This document shows positions 33,897 to 46,061 of a stretch of 64,000 nt of DNA, piece by piece. The number at the start of each line of letters is the position of its first letter. Within the stretch, counting starts at the first letter, position 1. The notes under the pieces were generated by a model. That model had not been told where the DNA came from, did not search any database, and was given only the letters and a program-made list of their open reading frames with translations. Location: assembly GCA_025738555.1 (NCBI GenBank), contig JAOVFP010000012.1, forward strand, positions 62,001 to 126,000, given 5' to 3'. A program made the translations under genes and the position numbers. Source of the stretch: Cyathus striatus (lineage: Eukaryota > Basidiomycota > Agaricomycetes > Agaricales > Nidulariaceae).

Positions 33897-35337
33897 ATGC
33901 CCTTCACCCTCAAGAAATCTTGCAGGCGCGTGCTAACCTTTGGTCGCACATTAGCTGATGCATTGAAGTCCAAGTTATCGAGTCCTACGTGAGTCTTTGG
34001 TGTTTCTTCGATCACCGTCTACCTACACCTCATGATCAATTACCAGGTTCTCTACTAAGCAAACATCATGTAGTCCATTCGGTCCTCAACAGATGCATTC
34101 GCCGCCTAATCCACTGGATATTAGTCGACCGCGGCACCTTAAGCGTGCTCCCATTCCGCCATTTCACGTTCAAATCCACTTCATCCACCGATTACCTCTA
34201 GAGATACTCGCGCACATATTTGTGTTAGGATCTCTTGATGACCCAATGTTTCCCGTTTTCGTATCCCACGTATGTCGAACGTGGAGGCAGCTTGCTCTTC
34301 AGACACCCAGGCTATGGCGTCAAGTAACCCTCACAATACCCAATCACCATATGTGGCGGGAACGAATATATCGCGCAAAAGCATGCTCCTTAGACGTTCG
34401 ACTCATTCCCAGGCGACAATGTCGAGGCGGACTTATAAAATCTCAGCTCCTTGACGTGTATACCGTTCAGTGGTATATGCACGTCGCTCAGTCATATATC
34501 AACCGTTGGCGTTCTCTAGAGATATCCTTCATAGAGTACTCACCTTATCTCTGGAATGCTGCACTTTCCGGATGCTGCTCCCATAATGGATCACGGGCAC
34601 TTTTACTCGAGGAACTCACCCTTGTCTATCGTGCTAATGACGACACCAAAGAGTTCTGCCTGTTCTCAGGATATGCGCCGAAATTGCGGCGTCTCACAGT
34701 CGACGGCATTCGACTAACATGGCTTCCATCCCTTTTTGGAAACCTCACATTTCTTGACTATACCCACCATGGCTTTACAAGAGGGCAGGAAGCCGTTTCT
34801 GACGTGCTTACCATCCTCACATTTTCTGCCCGTCTTAATGAACTGCGAATTCTCTTTCCTCAAAAGCGATCGCTTCCGGATGTGTATGAGGCTCAGCCAC
34901 AACATACTTTGGCGCCTACCTCATTGCCTCATTTAACACACCTCCAGCTCAAAGTCGATGGCTCGGACATCCCATTTGAGCTGGCTCAACTCGTCAACCT
35001 TATGCATACACCTTTACTAACATCCCTCCAACTTGTTGATGTATGTCACGGATTTCATGCATTCCCAAACCTGAAGTCATTCTTTTACGTCTATGCGCTT
35101 CCACCATCCTTGAGCATGGTGGAAATAAACGATGGATGGTACGATCCACGAATGGTATCGCCCATGGTTCACGCATTATCATCAATGCGGCAGATTATTA
35201 TTCGAAGACCGTTCATGCCCAATCAAATACTTAACATTAATCCCAGAAGCCGGAAAGGCTCTATCTGGAGAGGCGCTAGTTTTCATGGACACTTCCACAT
35301 TCATTCACTGGACGTTCGATATCTACACAAGCGTTAA
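33897..35337 (+). CDS. F-box-like domain protein
   Basis: Two exons, 33897-33988 and 34047-35337, joined by a 58-nt intron (GTGAGT...ACCAG), give 460 residues. The first exon encodes MPFTLKKSCRRVLTFGRTLA. The F-box-like motif lies at about residues 65-120: 'HRLPLEILAHIFVLGS' followed by 'VSHVCRTWRQLALQTPRLWRQV', the mushroom-type signature. The C-terminal 300 residues are irregular leucine-rich segments ('LPHLTHLQLKVDG'). Such proteins act as substrate receptors of SCF ubiquitin ligases; the family is greatly expanded in mushrooms and targets are unknown. A further in-frame ATG at 33804 is possible as start. Confidence 0.85.
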
Positions 35338-35616
35338 ACCACTTACTTTATATATAGCATGTAAATGTAAAATCATCAAATCTGTATTATAACGTAGCTC
35401 TGTACTACACCTTTACTGTACTTGCCTATTTTCGGTGCAGTAACAGAGAAAGGAGGCATCTACTTAAGCGATGGAATGCCAATGCTGATTCACTATCCGG
35501 ACTCCGGTCCGTCATGCTCTGAACTCTGTTCCGCGGCCCGAAGGAATCAACCTACTTAATGGACTGCAGGAACAATCGATAGAGCAATATCCCCCCCCTA
35601 TCTCAGCCAAAGCGAA

Positions 35617-36738
35617 ATGTCTGCAGCAGCTTCCTACCGCCCTCAAGTTGTTAGCGACCTTTCAGGACGTGTCGCGCTTGTGACCGGTGGAGGAACAGGA
35701 ATCGGACTAATGATCTCTCAAGGCCTTGCGGCGAGCGGGGCGAAAGTGTACATTACAGGTAGACGCGTTGAGATCCTGCAGAAGGTAGCTGATGCATGGG
35801 ATAAGCAAATCGGCGGGGAAATCATTCCGTGCGCTTGAATTAGCTTCGTTCTATGATCTATCTTCGTGCTAAACATTTCGTGGAAGAGTTCTTATGGATG
35901 TAACGGATAAAGAGAGTATACAGCAAGGAAAGAAGGTTATTGAAGAGAAAGAAGGAAAGTTACACATACTTGTGAACAAGTATGTATGTTTACTCCCATA
36001 TTTATGTTGCAACTACCTAACATCTGCAATCTAGCGCTGGTCAAGTAGGTCCGGTAACCAAATTCTTCAATGATTCAAGTGCTCCAGAGCATAAAGACGC
36101 GGAGACACTTGGACAAGCTCTGTTCGATAACGACGATTTTGAGGACTGGAGTCAGCTGTATAAAATTAACACGTTTTCCATCTACTATGTAAGCAATGCA
36201 TTCCTGGGACTTCTGGCCAAGGGTTCGCAAGATGTCGAGGGATACTGGTCAAGTGTGATCAATATCACGAGCATCAGTGGTGTGATTAAACTCGCTCAGA
36301 ACCACGTACGTCCCATCCCGATTACGCATACGATCTTCCCCGTTCCTAATTTTTGTTATTGCAGTTCTGCTATAACAGTGCAAAAGGGGCCGCCTCTCAT
36401 CTAACAAAGATGCTTGCGACAGAGTATGCACTGAAAGGTCTTCCCGTGCGCGTCAACTCGATCGCGCCAGGTGTCTACGCGTCAGAGATGACTTACGACA
36501 CCATTACCGCAGCAGAGGTTGACAAAGTTGGAAAAGGCATATCCCCAGTGCCCGCGCGTCGATCTGGCACGTAAGTAAACCTTCAGAACGTCATACATGG
36601 TTTGCAATGCTAATCAAGCTTGACCACAGCGGTCAAGAGATGGCTGGTACTGCTATATACCTAGCGTCACGAGCTGGCGGTTATACCCATGGACAAGAGA
36701 TTATCATCGACGGAGGATATGTCTCTGTGAATCCTTGA
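35617..36738 (+). CDS. Short-chain dehydrogenase/reductase
   Basis: Five exons (35617-35828, 35887-35979, 36035-36305, 36365-36570, 36630-36738) give 296 residues. Visible motifs: TGGGTGIG nucleotide-binding loop near residue 24, NNAG near residue 102, the catalytic Ser in 'NITSISG', and YNSAK carrying the Tyr and Lys of the active site. 'PGVYASEMT' and the C-terminal 'IIIDGGYVSVNP' are typical of classical SDRs. 'TGRR' after the second strand favours NADPH. The substrate cannot be read from sequence. Similar fungal proteins reduce 3-oxo compounds or sugars and are often annotated as gluconate or rhamnolipid-type reductases. No neighbouring biosynthetic genes suggest a pathway. Confidence 0.9.
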
Positions 36739-37938
36739 GTTTAGCTTTCGGTTTTCACTGTGGTGTGTAATTTGAATTTTTAATTTTTCTTTGGCTGTTT
36801 GCGTGAAAGTTGCAGATTTAGCACTAGGTGATCTTTAATATGTCCATGTCAGTAGGAATGTGACTGCAGTAATTTACGCTCCCCATGGGGTCCGTACGGA
36901 CTTTTGGTAGTTCTAGGTAGTGAGAATATTACACGGATAATGTCAAGGACATGCTACGTGCGGAGCTAGAGAACGAATATGACGTTGAAGACATCGTTTG
37001 CTAATTAATTGTTTATGTCCGTTGGACGGCTAGACTCTCCCTGCCGCCCTGCGAATGTAAGCTAAGTAAACGGAGCATGTTCAGTCGGTGGGGTCACAGG
37101 TATATTTTTAGCATTTAAGCAGGACTGCGCAAAGATCCTAGTATATCATGACCCTGCCCTGGCTCAGTACCATACACACCAGTCACGTTGGGGCTTTAAG
37201 TGAGATTTTTAGTCCTCGTGTTCTTGAACGTGACGATCCGATACCAAATACCATATCATTAAGAGTATATCTCCGTTCGTAAAGACATAATTAGGGAAAA
37301 GATTGCTGAGTTAGAGGGGAGACCACGTTGAAGTGGTTAGCAGCACCATACAGCGCTCGGTGGGATGGCTCTCCGAAAGCCTGAAGGTGATATAGTTGTC
37401 GTCCGCAGCGCAGCGAGCTCCAATTAGCGGCTTGCAGTATATAAGAAGTTTCAAAGTCCCCGAAACGTACGAGACTGAGAGCGGTGTACGAGACTAGCAT
37501 GGGAACGTAGCATTTTTAGAGATGAACTTATGCAGCTTTCAGGGTTGGTGGGTCTCCTGAGAGGCGCTGGAAGAGAGCCAAGTTTGGAAATAGATCAAAT
37601 TTAGACGGAGACATGAGCCCGAGGTATCCGGGCAAGTTGAAGTTGGAAAAGTTGAATTTGAAAGTGTGAGTGAACGAAGTGCAAGGACTATAAGAAGGGA
37701 TACGAAGGAAGAGGATGGCACTGGAATGAAATGCAGGCGATGAAGAGTATGAGGTGATTGAACAATGATGGAGATGGCTGTGAGTCTGAGATGGAGTCTT
37801 CGAGTAGAAATCGTGCGAAGCCATGTTGGACAAAGTAAGCCGAGAATCACAACTTTGGCGAACATTGAACAGGTGCCCGGACGCCTGATCCTCCTTCTCT
37901 TCTCCTTTTTCTTTCCTGTCCCTTAGGCCTTATCCCTC
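36739..37938. other. Intergenic region, no gene seen
   Basis: 1.2 kb without a convincing protein or tRNA. Two adjoining palindromes (CCCCATGGGG at 36881-36890 and GTCCGTACGGAC at 36890-36901) and a TATATAAG at 37438 stand out. The last 60 nt are CT-rich, as expected before the start of the KRE6-type gene. Confidence 0.5.
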
Positions 37939-40499
37939 ATGTCCCGCCCTTCACGACGAACCACGCCTCAGCCCCAATATCCTGCTCAGCAGTATGCCCC
38001 AGTACCCCAGACCAGTCCTTCACGATCAACGTCATACCAATATTACCAGCACTCACCTCAGCCCTCGCAATCCTACCAGCATCCATACCAGCAGTACCAA
38101 GAAGAGCAGCAGCGTCAAGCGCAACAACAATACTATTTACAACAACAACAGTACCTACAACAACAACAACAACAACAGCGGCAGCAGCAGCAGCAGCAGC
38201 AGTATGAACAACAGCAGCGACAGTACCAACAACAGCCCAATGGCCCCCGCCCTCCTCGTCGTTCAAGCTCTGGTGCCTCCAGCAGAAACTATCAGTCTGT
38301 TGCCGGAAGGGGCGCTGTAGCGATGGGTGTTGCCACAAACCAGATAGGCGCAGGCTATGGGCCATATTCTGTATGTCGCACCCCTTCGGCCACCCCACGA
38401 GGCTTTCGCGCTCATCCTTTCACAGTATAACCCCAACCATGCAAAAGAAACTGGAATGTATGCAAACTCAAGGTTCAGCGCATCTCCTTCAGAGACGTCC
38501 ATAGTCACCGCACCGACACAAGAAAGAATTGCGCCCGCAGCTATGGGCCCCACGAATACCATTCCGCCCTACTTGCAATGGGAAAAGGATCCAGATCTTG
38601 ATGACGCACTTCATAATCCTGACCCGCGCTTTGATAGTCGTTTTTCTGACTTCACCCTGTTTTCTGCTAGAGGTTGGATGAACGTCGGTGCGCTCATCAT
38701 CCTCGTTACCGGCCTAATTACTTTATTTGCCGGTTACCCCATCATCGATCACTATAAACATCTTCCTGGAAAAATTACTGGTTTTAACCTTGGAGGTATC
38801 AACAGTAGTGGTCAAATACCCGACCTACCAGGATTACCCAAACTTATTGATTCAGAAACACCGGACTCTGCCTTCACAAGAACTGGTTCTGACGGCAAGA
38901 AATATAACCTCGTCTTTAGCGACGAGTTTAATACAGACGGGAGGACGTTTTATCCGGGTGAAGATGCGTTCTGGGAGGCAGCAGACCTTCATTACTGGTC
39001 AGTAGTTCTTGCGAAAACAAACAAATAATCAATGTGGTTGACAATCATTACAGGCCCACTGGTGATCTCGAATGGTATGATCCTAGTGTAAGGATTTTTG
39101 TACATCGCCTCTTCATTGTTCGTCATGCTCACTGGTTTTGCAGGCTATCACAACAAAGGATGGCAAGCTAGTCATTACAATGGAAGAAAAACAGGTTCAT
39201 GATCTTAACTTCATGAGTGGTGCGCTTTCCCATATCAAAGCCACATTGCTCAGATTGCTCACCTGATTTATAGGAATGTTGACATCGTGGAATAAGTTAT
39301 GTTTCACGACAGGTTATATTGAATTATCAATAAGTATGCCTGGAACTCCTCAAGCGCCAGGTCTATGGCCAGGTAATCCTATCTATTATTTTGGAAAGAC
39401 CTAGTCACTAATGTTCATTCATAGGTGCGTGGACGCTTGGCAACTTAGTAAGTTTATTCTATAACTTGCTGCCTTCCTGTTCCAATTTTTGTCGTGTAGG
39501 GACGAGCTGGATATGGTTCTACGACAGAAGGAATGTGGCCTTACAGTTATGACGATTGTGATCTGGGGACGTTTCCAAACCAGACTGCAAAAGATGGCAC
39601 TCCACAAGCTGCTGCCACCGGATCCGATCGCGGTGGACCTATCAGCTTCCTTCCAGGGCAACGACTATCTGCTTGCACATGTCCAGGATCTGATCACCCG
39701 GGACCCTCCACAAACATCGGTCGTGGAGTACCTGAGATTGATATTATTGAAACCGAAGTAAATGTGTCTACTATTCCTTTCCAAGGCCGCGTATCCCAAA
39801 GTTACCAAGTTGCTCCATATAATTTCCAGTACACACCGGACATCAGTGAACCTGCAACAACGATATATGATACTAGCATAACCGGCATGAACACTTACAA
39901 GGGCGGTGTCTACCAGCAGGCCGTCTCTGCTCTCTCGAATATTGATTCGCAATTCTATAGCGGAAATGCATATGCAACATATGGAACCGAATACTGGTCT
40001 GATCCCAATAATCGGGATGATGGTTATATTACTTGGTACAGTAATGGGCAAAAGACATGGACGATAACTGCTGCAACTGTTGGCTCCGACTCTGTTACGG
40101 AAATAAGCAAACGCCTTATTTCTGAGGAGCCAATGGTAAGAAATGCAATTATTCAAAAATATCTTTTAGCTAACAGCAGTCTCTAGTATGTGATAATGAA
40201 CTTAGGAATGTCCCCAAGCTTCCAGAAGCAAGATTTCAAACATTTAACATTTCCGGTCTCAATGTTTATTGATTATGTCCGGATATATCAACGAGAGGGC
40301 GTGAAAAACGGCGTAACCTGTGATCCTCCCAATCGACCTACTTCTGACTATATTGAAAGGTCAGTTTCTTTTACCTTCACCGTGAATACCATACCAACAT
40401 TGTCTTAGGCATATGCAGGCTTATACAAATCCTAACTTAACGACATGGGCTCAAGCGGGGAACCTCTTTCCCCGCAATTCCCTGTATGACGGCTGTTAA
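37939..40499 (+). CDS. KRE6: KRE6/SKN1-type beta-glucan synthesis protein (GH16)
   Basis: Nine exons (37939-38370, 38426-38997, 39054-39087, 39144-39219, 39274-39372, 39425-39447, 39500-40135, 40187-40359, 40409-40499) join in phase to 711 residues. Residues about 25-110 are Gln/Tyr-rich (cytosolic tail). One membrane segment follows ('VGALIILVTGLITLFAGYPI', about residue 240), making a type II protein. The lumenal part is a SKN1/KRE6 GH16 domain: 'LVFSDEFNTDGRTFYPGED', 'GYIELSISMPG', 'PGAWTLGNLGRAGYGST', the catalytic-type EIDIIETE, and 'YVIMNLGMS'. In yeast, Kre6 and Skn1 act in the secretory pathway and are needed for beta-1,6-glucan in the cell wall; enzyme activity is presumed. No signs of decay. 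Confidence 0.95.
38091..38250 (+). repeat. CAA/CAG repeat coding for polyglutamine
   Basis: In-frame runs of CAA and CAG broken by Tyr, Arg and Glu codons inside the first exon of the KRE6-type gene. The longest Gln runs are about seven. Antisense frames of Val and Ala over it are artefacts. Confidence 0.9.
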
Positions 40500-41378
40500 G
40501 CTTGTTGGATACTTCACGACCTCTATTGGATTTATGAACACCTAACACACCCCTGCATCATCTTTTATGATCTGATTGGCATACTTACGAACAACTACGC
40601 ATTTACAACACTGTTACATTAGACCTGGCATGACCCTGTACTTAGTAGCTAAAAGCACACACATTTTATGTACAAGTTCGTTTCTTTTATGCTTCAGCAC
40701 ACTGGTGGTTGCATTTTCGTACGTCATTTTCTTATCACTGGATGAGGATAATTTATACAGCTTATTATTCTTTACGTTTTAAAATGGGTATGTCGTTCGA
40801 ATGAATTGTGTATTTTTAAAGAGCAAGGTCGAAGACGTTCTGTACGGACGGCGGTAAATATACGTACTTACTACATACGTAGCTGTAAGCTATAGGCGAG
40901 ATCAGCAATGAGGGACATGCAAGTTTCCTTATTGGGACTCACTACAAACCTCATCGACACCAGCATTCCGCCGTTCACGCGCTTTCGAATGTCCTCCCTA
41001 TCTTGCCCATTGCCTAAATATCACTCATGACCAGCAACCAAGAACGGAATGAATTGACATCGATGCATGGACTGACCAGCAACGGTGCTCCTCGCAACTT
41101 CAGAGACGCGTCCGGGTCCAATACGCTGTGCGTATCGCTCGTTTATAGTTTCATCCTGGCGGCACCTCTACTTAATGTAATTCACCAGATGGAAAAAGCC
41201 ACCGACTATAATTGCTACCCCTGTAAATGTAATTGTTCTTATTTACTTGCTGAACTTCGTGCGTCTGATCTACTGACAGCAGCGCACACGTAGTGAAGCA
41301 GAGAAGCATGATTTCTCCAATCGCATGATTCAAAATAAACAACTGAAGAAACCTTTCGGGAATGTTACTTCGCGGAGG
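40500..41378. other. Intergenic region, no gene seen
   Basis: Holds the 3' flank of the KRE6-type gene and the promoter of the SUMO protease gene. Short frames at 40576 and 41027 lack recognisable features. The frame at 41027 could be an upstream exon of the protease gene, but no splice path into it looked convincing. Confidence 0.45.
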
Positions 41379-44300
41379 ATGAGCAATTATGCGCCCAATA
41401 AGCGGCAGAAACTGAATACCGGTGCTAAGAGAGGCGAGTGCCCTAAACATCACTTATGAAGACGCTGTTACCAACTTATTGTAGAAAAACCGACAACTGC
41501 TACACATTCCAGTGATGATGATCTAACGATCCCTCCCAACAATCCGTCAACTGATGACCTTAACATTGTCGGCGACCACTTATCCTTTAGCCCTCCAAGT
41601 GGCTCGAGTTTAAAACCCGGCCCGTCTCTCATTGTACCGGATGGTACAAATACCGCATGGCTAGAGAAGAATCGCAAATACACCTTATCAACTGAAAATG
41701 CACTGGGAGGACCAGTAAAGGGAGAGGATTCTAATGACGCTATTGAGTCTGATGACATTGTCGAACTTCTGGTTCGTCCAGGGATCGTCAAAGATAGGGT
41801 GACATTTCTCGAGAATGTCCGAAGGACTTCGACTGAGAATCCTCTCATTAATCTGAAGACTGGTAAAAAAATTTCGAACAGAATTGTGAACGGCATGAAG
41901 CCAAGAGGTCCACAGGTAAGTACGACATGTTCTGGAATTATTGAGCTATTCTATAACTCGTTGTTAGCGCAAGCTACCTACACTGCCTGAAGACGATATG
42001 ACATCCAGCACGCCATTTAGAAAGTCCGTTAACCAAAGCAAGATAATACCTATAGCCGATTTCTTCATTGGCCATAGGATCTACTCAGAGGCAGATAATA
42101 GGGAAAAGGGACGCCTTTTCTTGAAGTGGGGAATTAATTATGGGCTTAACATCCTTCAACGCGTTCCTACCGGAGCCCCTAAAAGTCTTGCTTCGTTTAT
42201 TCCGTCGAAGCATTTTGTCTCGATGACAGTATGTTCTAGGTGTTTCGACTGTGCCACTGCTTACGAGTTGTTGTTCAGTATACAGAGGACCCTGAGTCAT
42301 GCAAGAACTATGTAATACTTAAAGTTGGCACTCGCACAATGTATGATAGTCATGCAAAGCCAGACATACCAACGACATCCTTATTTAAAATGGGTTGGTA
42401 GCGGATTTGTGAAGACCCACTTTGTTACTCATCATCAATAATAATAGGCGACGAACTAGCTGGGGACCTTGTGTTTAAGTTCGACGATCAAGATAAGGAC
42501 TGGTCTTCAGTGAACTACGGCCTCTTTATCGATTGGTTAAAAAAGGAAGTGGACAAGGTCGATTTAATTCGGTGCGCTTTATTACTTCTCTATATATCAA
42601 GTTTTATGATAATTTCTTCAGTGGATATCCTGCCGCTAAGGCGCTATGGGATGAAGCAGAGAGGAACTGCAGCTTTAGTGAAAGTCCTAATCGCAAGAGT
42701 CATCATTCTACGTCAGAAGAATCAAACGTTGATTTTTCTGATATTAGGGCAGTTTCACGTGCCCCGAAACGAGTCCTTCCAGAGAACGATGTCCCTTTCA
42801 ATACACATGCCCTGCTTAGATTTGAAAAATCAGGATCGAACACCTCAAATGTTCCGCGAAGATCACTGCGGAATATTGCTACCTCTACTAATCTGAATTC
42901 CCCGGCACGAGATGCAGACGAAGTGTACGCTGAATTTTATGTGTAGCTGGTAGGATGCTGACCCTGACACAGGATTCTGGTGTATCCTCAAGGTGTTCCT
43001 GGAGCGGTCAACATAACCAATGCAGATCTCGGGCGCTTGCAACCCGGGGAATTCCTTAATGATACCCTGATTGAGTTTGGATTAAAGTCAGTGCTATCTT
43101 AATTTATCACGTTCCGATATGACTAACGCGATAGTAGGTACTGGCATAGGGAATTAGAGATTTCAAACCCGGAACTCGCGAAAGACATTCATGTTTTCAG
43201 CTCTTTCTTCTACAAGAAATTGAACAAGAAAAAGTAAATCTGAAATTTCATTATGAAGTGTTACGTTTACTTAAAAACCAACAGGACTGAAGAAGGATAT
43301 GACAGCGTACGCAAATGGACTTCGAAATTCGATCTCTTTAGCAAGAAATATATCATTATTCCTATCAACGAGAAGTAAGCACTCAACGTCGTCGTCATTT
43401 TGAATAAACTTTAGCTGCTTTTGCGCAGTGTACATTGGTATCTGGCTATAATATACGAGCCTGAGCATATCCTCCTGCCGCCTCCACTCCCTGTAACCAC
43501 ACCTACGACTCGGAAGAACATAAAGAAAGCTACTTCGAAAAAGCCCTTGTCAAGGTTACAGATTGAGCACGTCGAGACTAGTAACGACGTCTCTGTTGTT
43601 GTTCCCAAAGAAACTACCCCGGAGGCAGAATTGGCCCCTTCTGTATCCGGTAGGCCTGACACGGAAGACACACTAAGTTGCGTTGATTTTCAAGCCACAG
43701 TCGTAATATCATCCAATGGTACGACAACAACGAAACCAGGCATCCCGGGCGACCTCGTTGCCGTTGGGGAAGCAACTAGCGTTAACATTGATGGCGCCTC
43801 CTCACCACTGAGTCCACTATCTGACAATATGGATTTTGATAATGAGGGATATATGTCTCGCATACCCCGAGCGTCTTCACTTACTGTATCTGAGATGGAG
43901 ATAGAACACACAGCATTGAAAGCCCTCTCTCGGACGGTTTCTTCGGAACCGACGGACCACAGTTTGTAATTCATTTTCATTCCTCAGAATATTCACAATT
44001 CTCTTTCCAGAGGGTATGCCAATCCCGCCTGCTCAATTCTACGCTCAACTGGTACCAAATGATAAAGAAATGGCCGAGGTTCATTCGAAAGTAACAGTGG
44101 ATGATGATTCTGAAAATGAAGTTATCGTTGCCAACGAGGTTCAGGCACCTAAGTAAGTTTTTGCGATTCATTTGTACTGGGCAGCGCTAGAATTTTACAG
44201 AACATATATCTTCACAATGGATTCTCTTGGCTCCCGCCATCCGCAGGCTGTGAGGCAACTTGCGCGATATTTAAAGCTCGAGGCTCAAGACAAGAAGCAT

Positions 44301-44817
44301 CTGAGCGAGGATTTAACAAGTACTGCTATTGGGAAAGTTGCTCCAGTGAGTCTCCTCGTTCAGATCTTTTCCCACTACTTACAGGAACCTTGCATAGGTT
44401 CCCTTTCAGCCCAATTATTGTGACTGCGGAATCTATCTACTACATCTAGCTAGAACATTCATGACCGATCCTACGGGCTATTGCCAGAAAATACTTGTAC
44501 GTTTAAATGGATTGGTGTGTTTTGTTAGTAATGACCTTTACCAGGAAACGAGGCAGAACATGGCTAATGAGGAACGTCAGCAAGTATGGAATGATCACGA
44601 AGTAGCTGACATCCGAGCGGTCTTGAGCGATCAGATCCAGCAACTGTCTGCTGAGTGGAAGAAGGAGCGTGCAGCTAAAGAAGCCAGGAAAGAGAGTAAA
44701 GCTGATCCTGAAACGGTGGAATCGTCTGATGATGAAATTGACATTGTGGAAACCACAATACCCACACGATCCAAGGGCCCAACTCCCCGCAAGAAAGCGG
44801 CAGCACGACTACGATAA
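41379..44817 (+). CDS. ULP2: ULP2/SENP6-7-type SUMO protease
   Basis: Multi-exon. I place the start at ATG 41379 (MSNYAPNKRQKLN), exon 41379-41421, then 41485-41915, then from 41968. The N-terminal part is Ser/Asp-rich, probably disordered, and then folds ('IADFFIGHRIYS'). The Ulp1 protease domain begins 'GEFLNDTLIEFGLKYW' (about 43050), with 'FSSFFYKKL' and 'KKYIIIPINE'. Catalytic His is in HWYLAIIY (43435), Asp in TMDSLG (about 44220), Cys in NYCDCGIYLLH (about 44420). Some 200 Ser/Pro/Thr-rich residues separate His from Asp, as in SENP6/7. The Lys/Glu-rich C-terminus ends at 44817. The family removes SUMO chains from nuclear proteins. Convergent with the uL6m gene, 251 nt away. Confidence 0.92.
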
Positions 44818-45068
44818 TATTCTATGCTTTGATATCTTTCTTCACACTCCATCTTTTATTTTTGTTCTCATTCATCATTATAACTCATTCTTATCTTGTC
44901 GCATCTGTTCTGGGAGCAATGACTGTAGCATTTAGCACGCACTTTAACTTACAATACGTCATTTACATTATTATTATAGTAGGATATAATATATCACATA
45001 ACGCCCTAGGACCTTTGAGGTATAATTCACGCAAAAAGCAATTCAAAACTGTATGAATAGTAATGATA

Positions 45069-45783
45069 CTACTTCTTTTTGACAGATTTAATGCGTATTT
45101 GTTCATCCCCAATAAATATCCCCTGCATGTTATCAGCCATCTGGAGTAGCATAGAGGACTAAACGACTACATACCTTGCCTTTGTATGGTTCAGGCTTCC
45201 TGTATGATCTTATTTTCGCAGCAAATAATCCCAACAAGTGCTTGTCCGTGCAAAATAACGTAATCTTGGTTGGTGAAGGAACCTCGCACTTGATATGTGG
45301 TGGGATGGGTACCATAACGGAGTGTGAATAACCCAGTTTCATATTTAACCTCTTGCCGTTCCCACCATCGGTGGTTCCTCGAGGATCATCTTCAATTGCA
45401 GCTCTGTATCCAACACCAACAAGGTATAACGGTACGCTGAATCCCTCCGTCATTCCAACAATTGCATTGGCAATATGAGTACGCGTCGTTCCCCACATCT
45501 GCCTCTGCACCTTAATTTCTGGATCTTGTACGGATACGCTCAGGGTACTGGCATCAGGAAAGTCAAGCTTGACGAATTCGTGAAGTAGCACTGAAGTAGA
45601 GCCGAGAGGACCCGTAATAGCAACCTGGTTGGAGGTAGGAGCAAGAGTCACGGAAGGAGGGAATTTGATGGGTGCACCCCCAATGTGGGCAACATGCTTT
45701 TGTGCCCGCGTTGTTGTGCTGAAGCATCGAGCAAACGCGCCGAGTTGCTGAGCTCGAGGAAGCATTGTTCGTTGTAAAACCAA
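45069..45783 (-). CDS. MRPL6: Mitochondrial ribosomal protein uL6m
   Basis: Minus strand, exons 45783-45175 and 45122-45069 with a 52-nt intron, 220 residues. The first 30 residues are basic and lack acids ('MLPRAQQLGAFARCFSTTTR'), a mitochondrial targeting peptide. The rest matches bacterial L6: 'GGAPIKFPPSVTL', 'ITGPLGS', 'NAIVGMTEGFSVPLYLVGVGYRA', 'LGYSHSV', and the C-terminal 'KPEPYKGKGIFI' where the splice joins. The protein belongs to the large mitoribosomal subunit near the GTPase-binding site. Start could be the Met at residue 1 or 7; either keeps the presequence. The next gene upstream on the same strand ends only 278 nt away. Confidence 0.95.
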
Positions 45784-46061
45784 ACGCGTACCGAGATGGC
45801 TCCTTGTCGGAATGGAAATTTTGTAACTCCGTGTTTTTATTAGGAGCCCGTCCTCTAGCCAATCACCGGACTTCGTCAGACGTCCTGCTCAGGCTCGCAG
45901 TTGCAAATGCAATCAACTCAAAATCAACTTTCATGTTGCTTTCAAGTCGCAATCACCAAACTTCCAACAAACTTCGACCAAACTCTCCTTTCATATTCAC
46001 TCAAAAATTAAGGACTTGTCGTTGTTATTGCTACTACTATAACTGTAAACAACTTTGCAAG

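Noticed and set aside
33467..33958. 163-codon hydrophobic frame before the F-box gene
   Set aside because: It lies in a CT-rich leader, has no family resemblance, and its end overlaps the first exon of the F-box gene in another frame.
37937..38398. Minus-strand frame with long Val and Ala runs
   Set aside because: Antisense of the CAA/CAG repeat in the KRE6-type gene.
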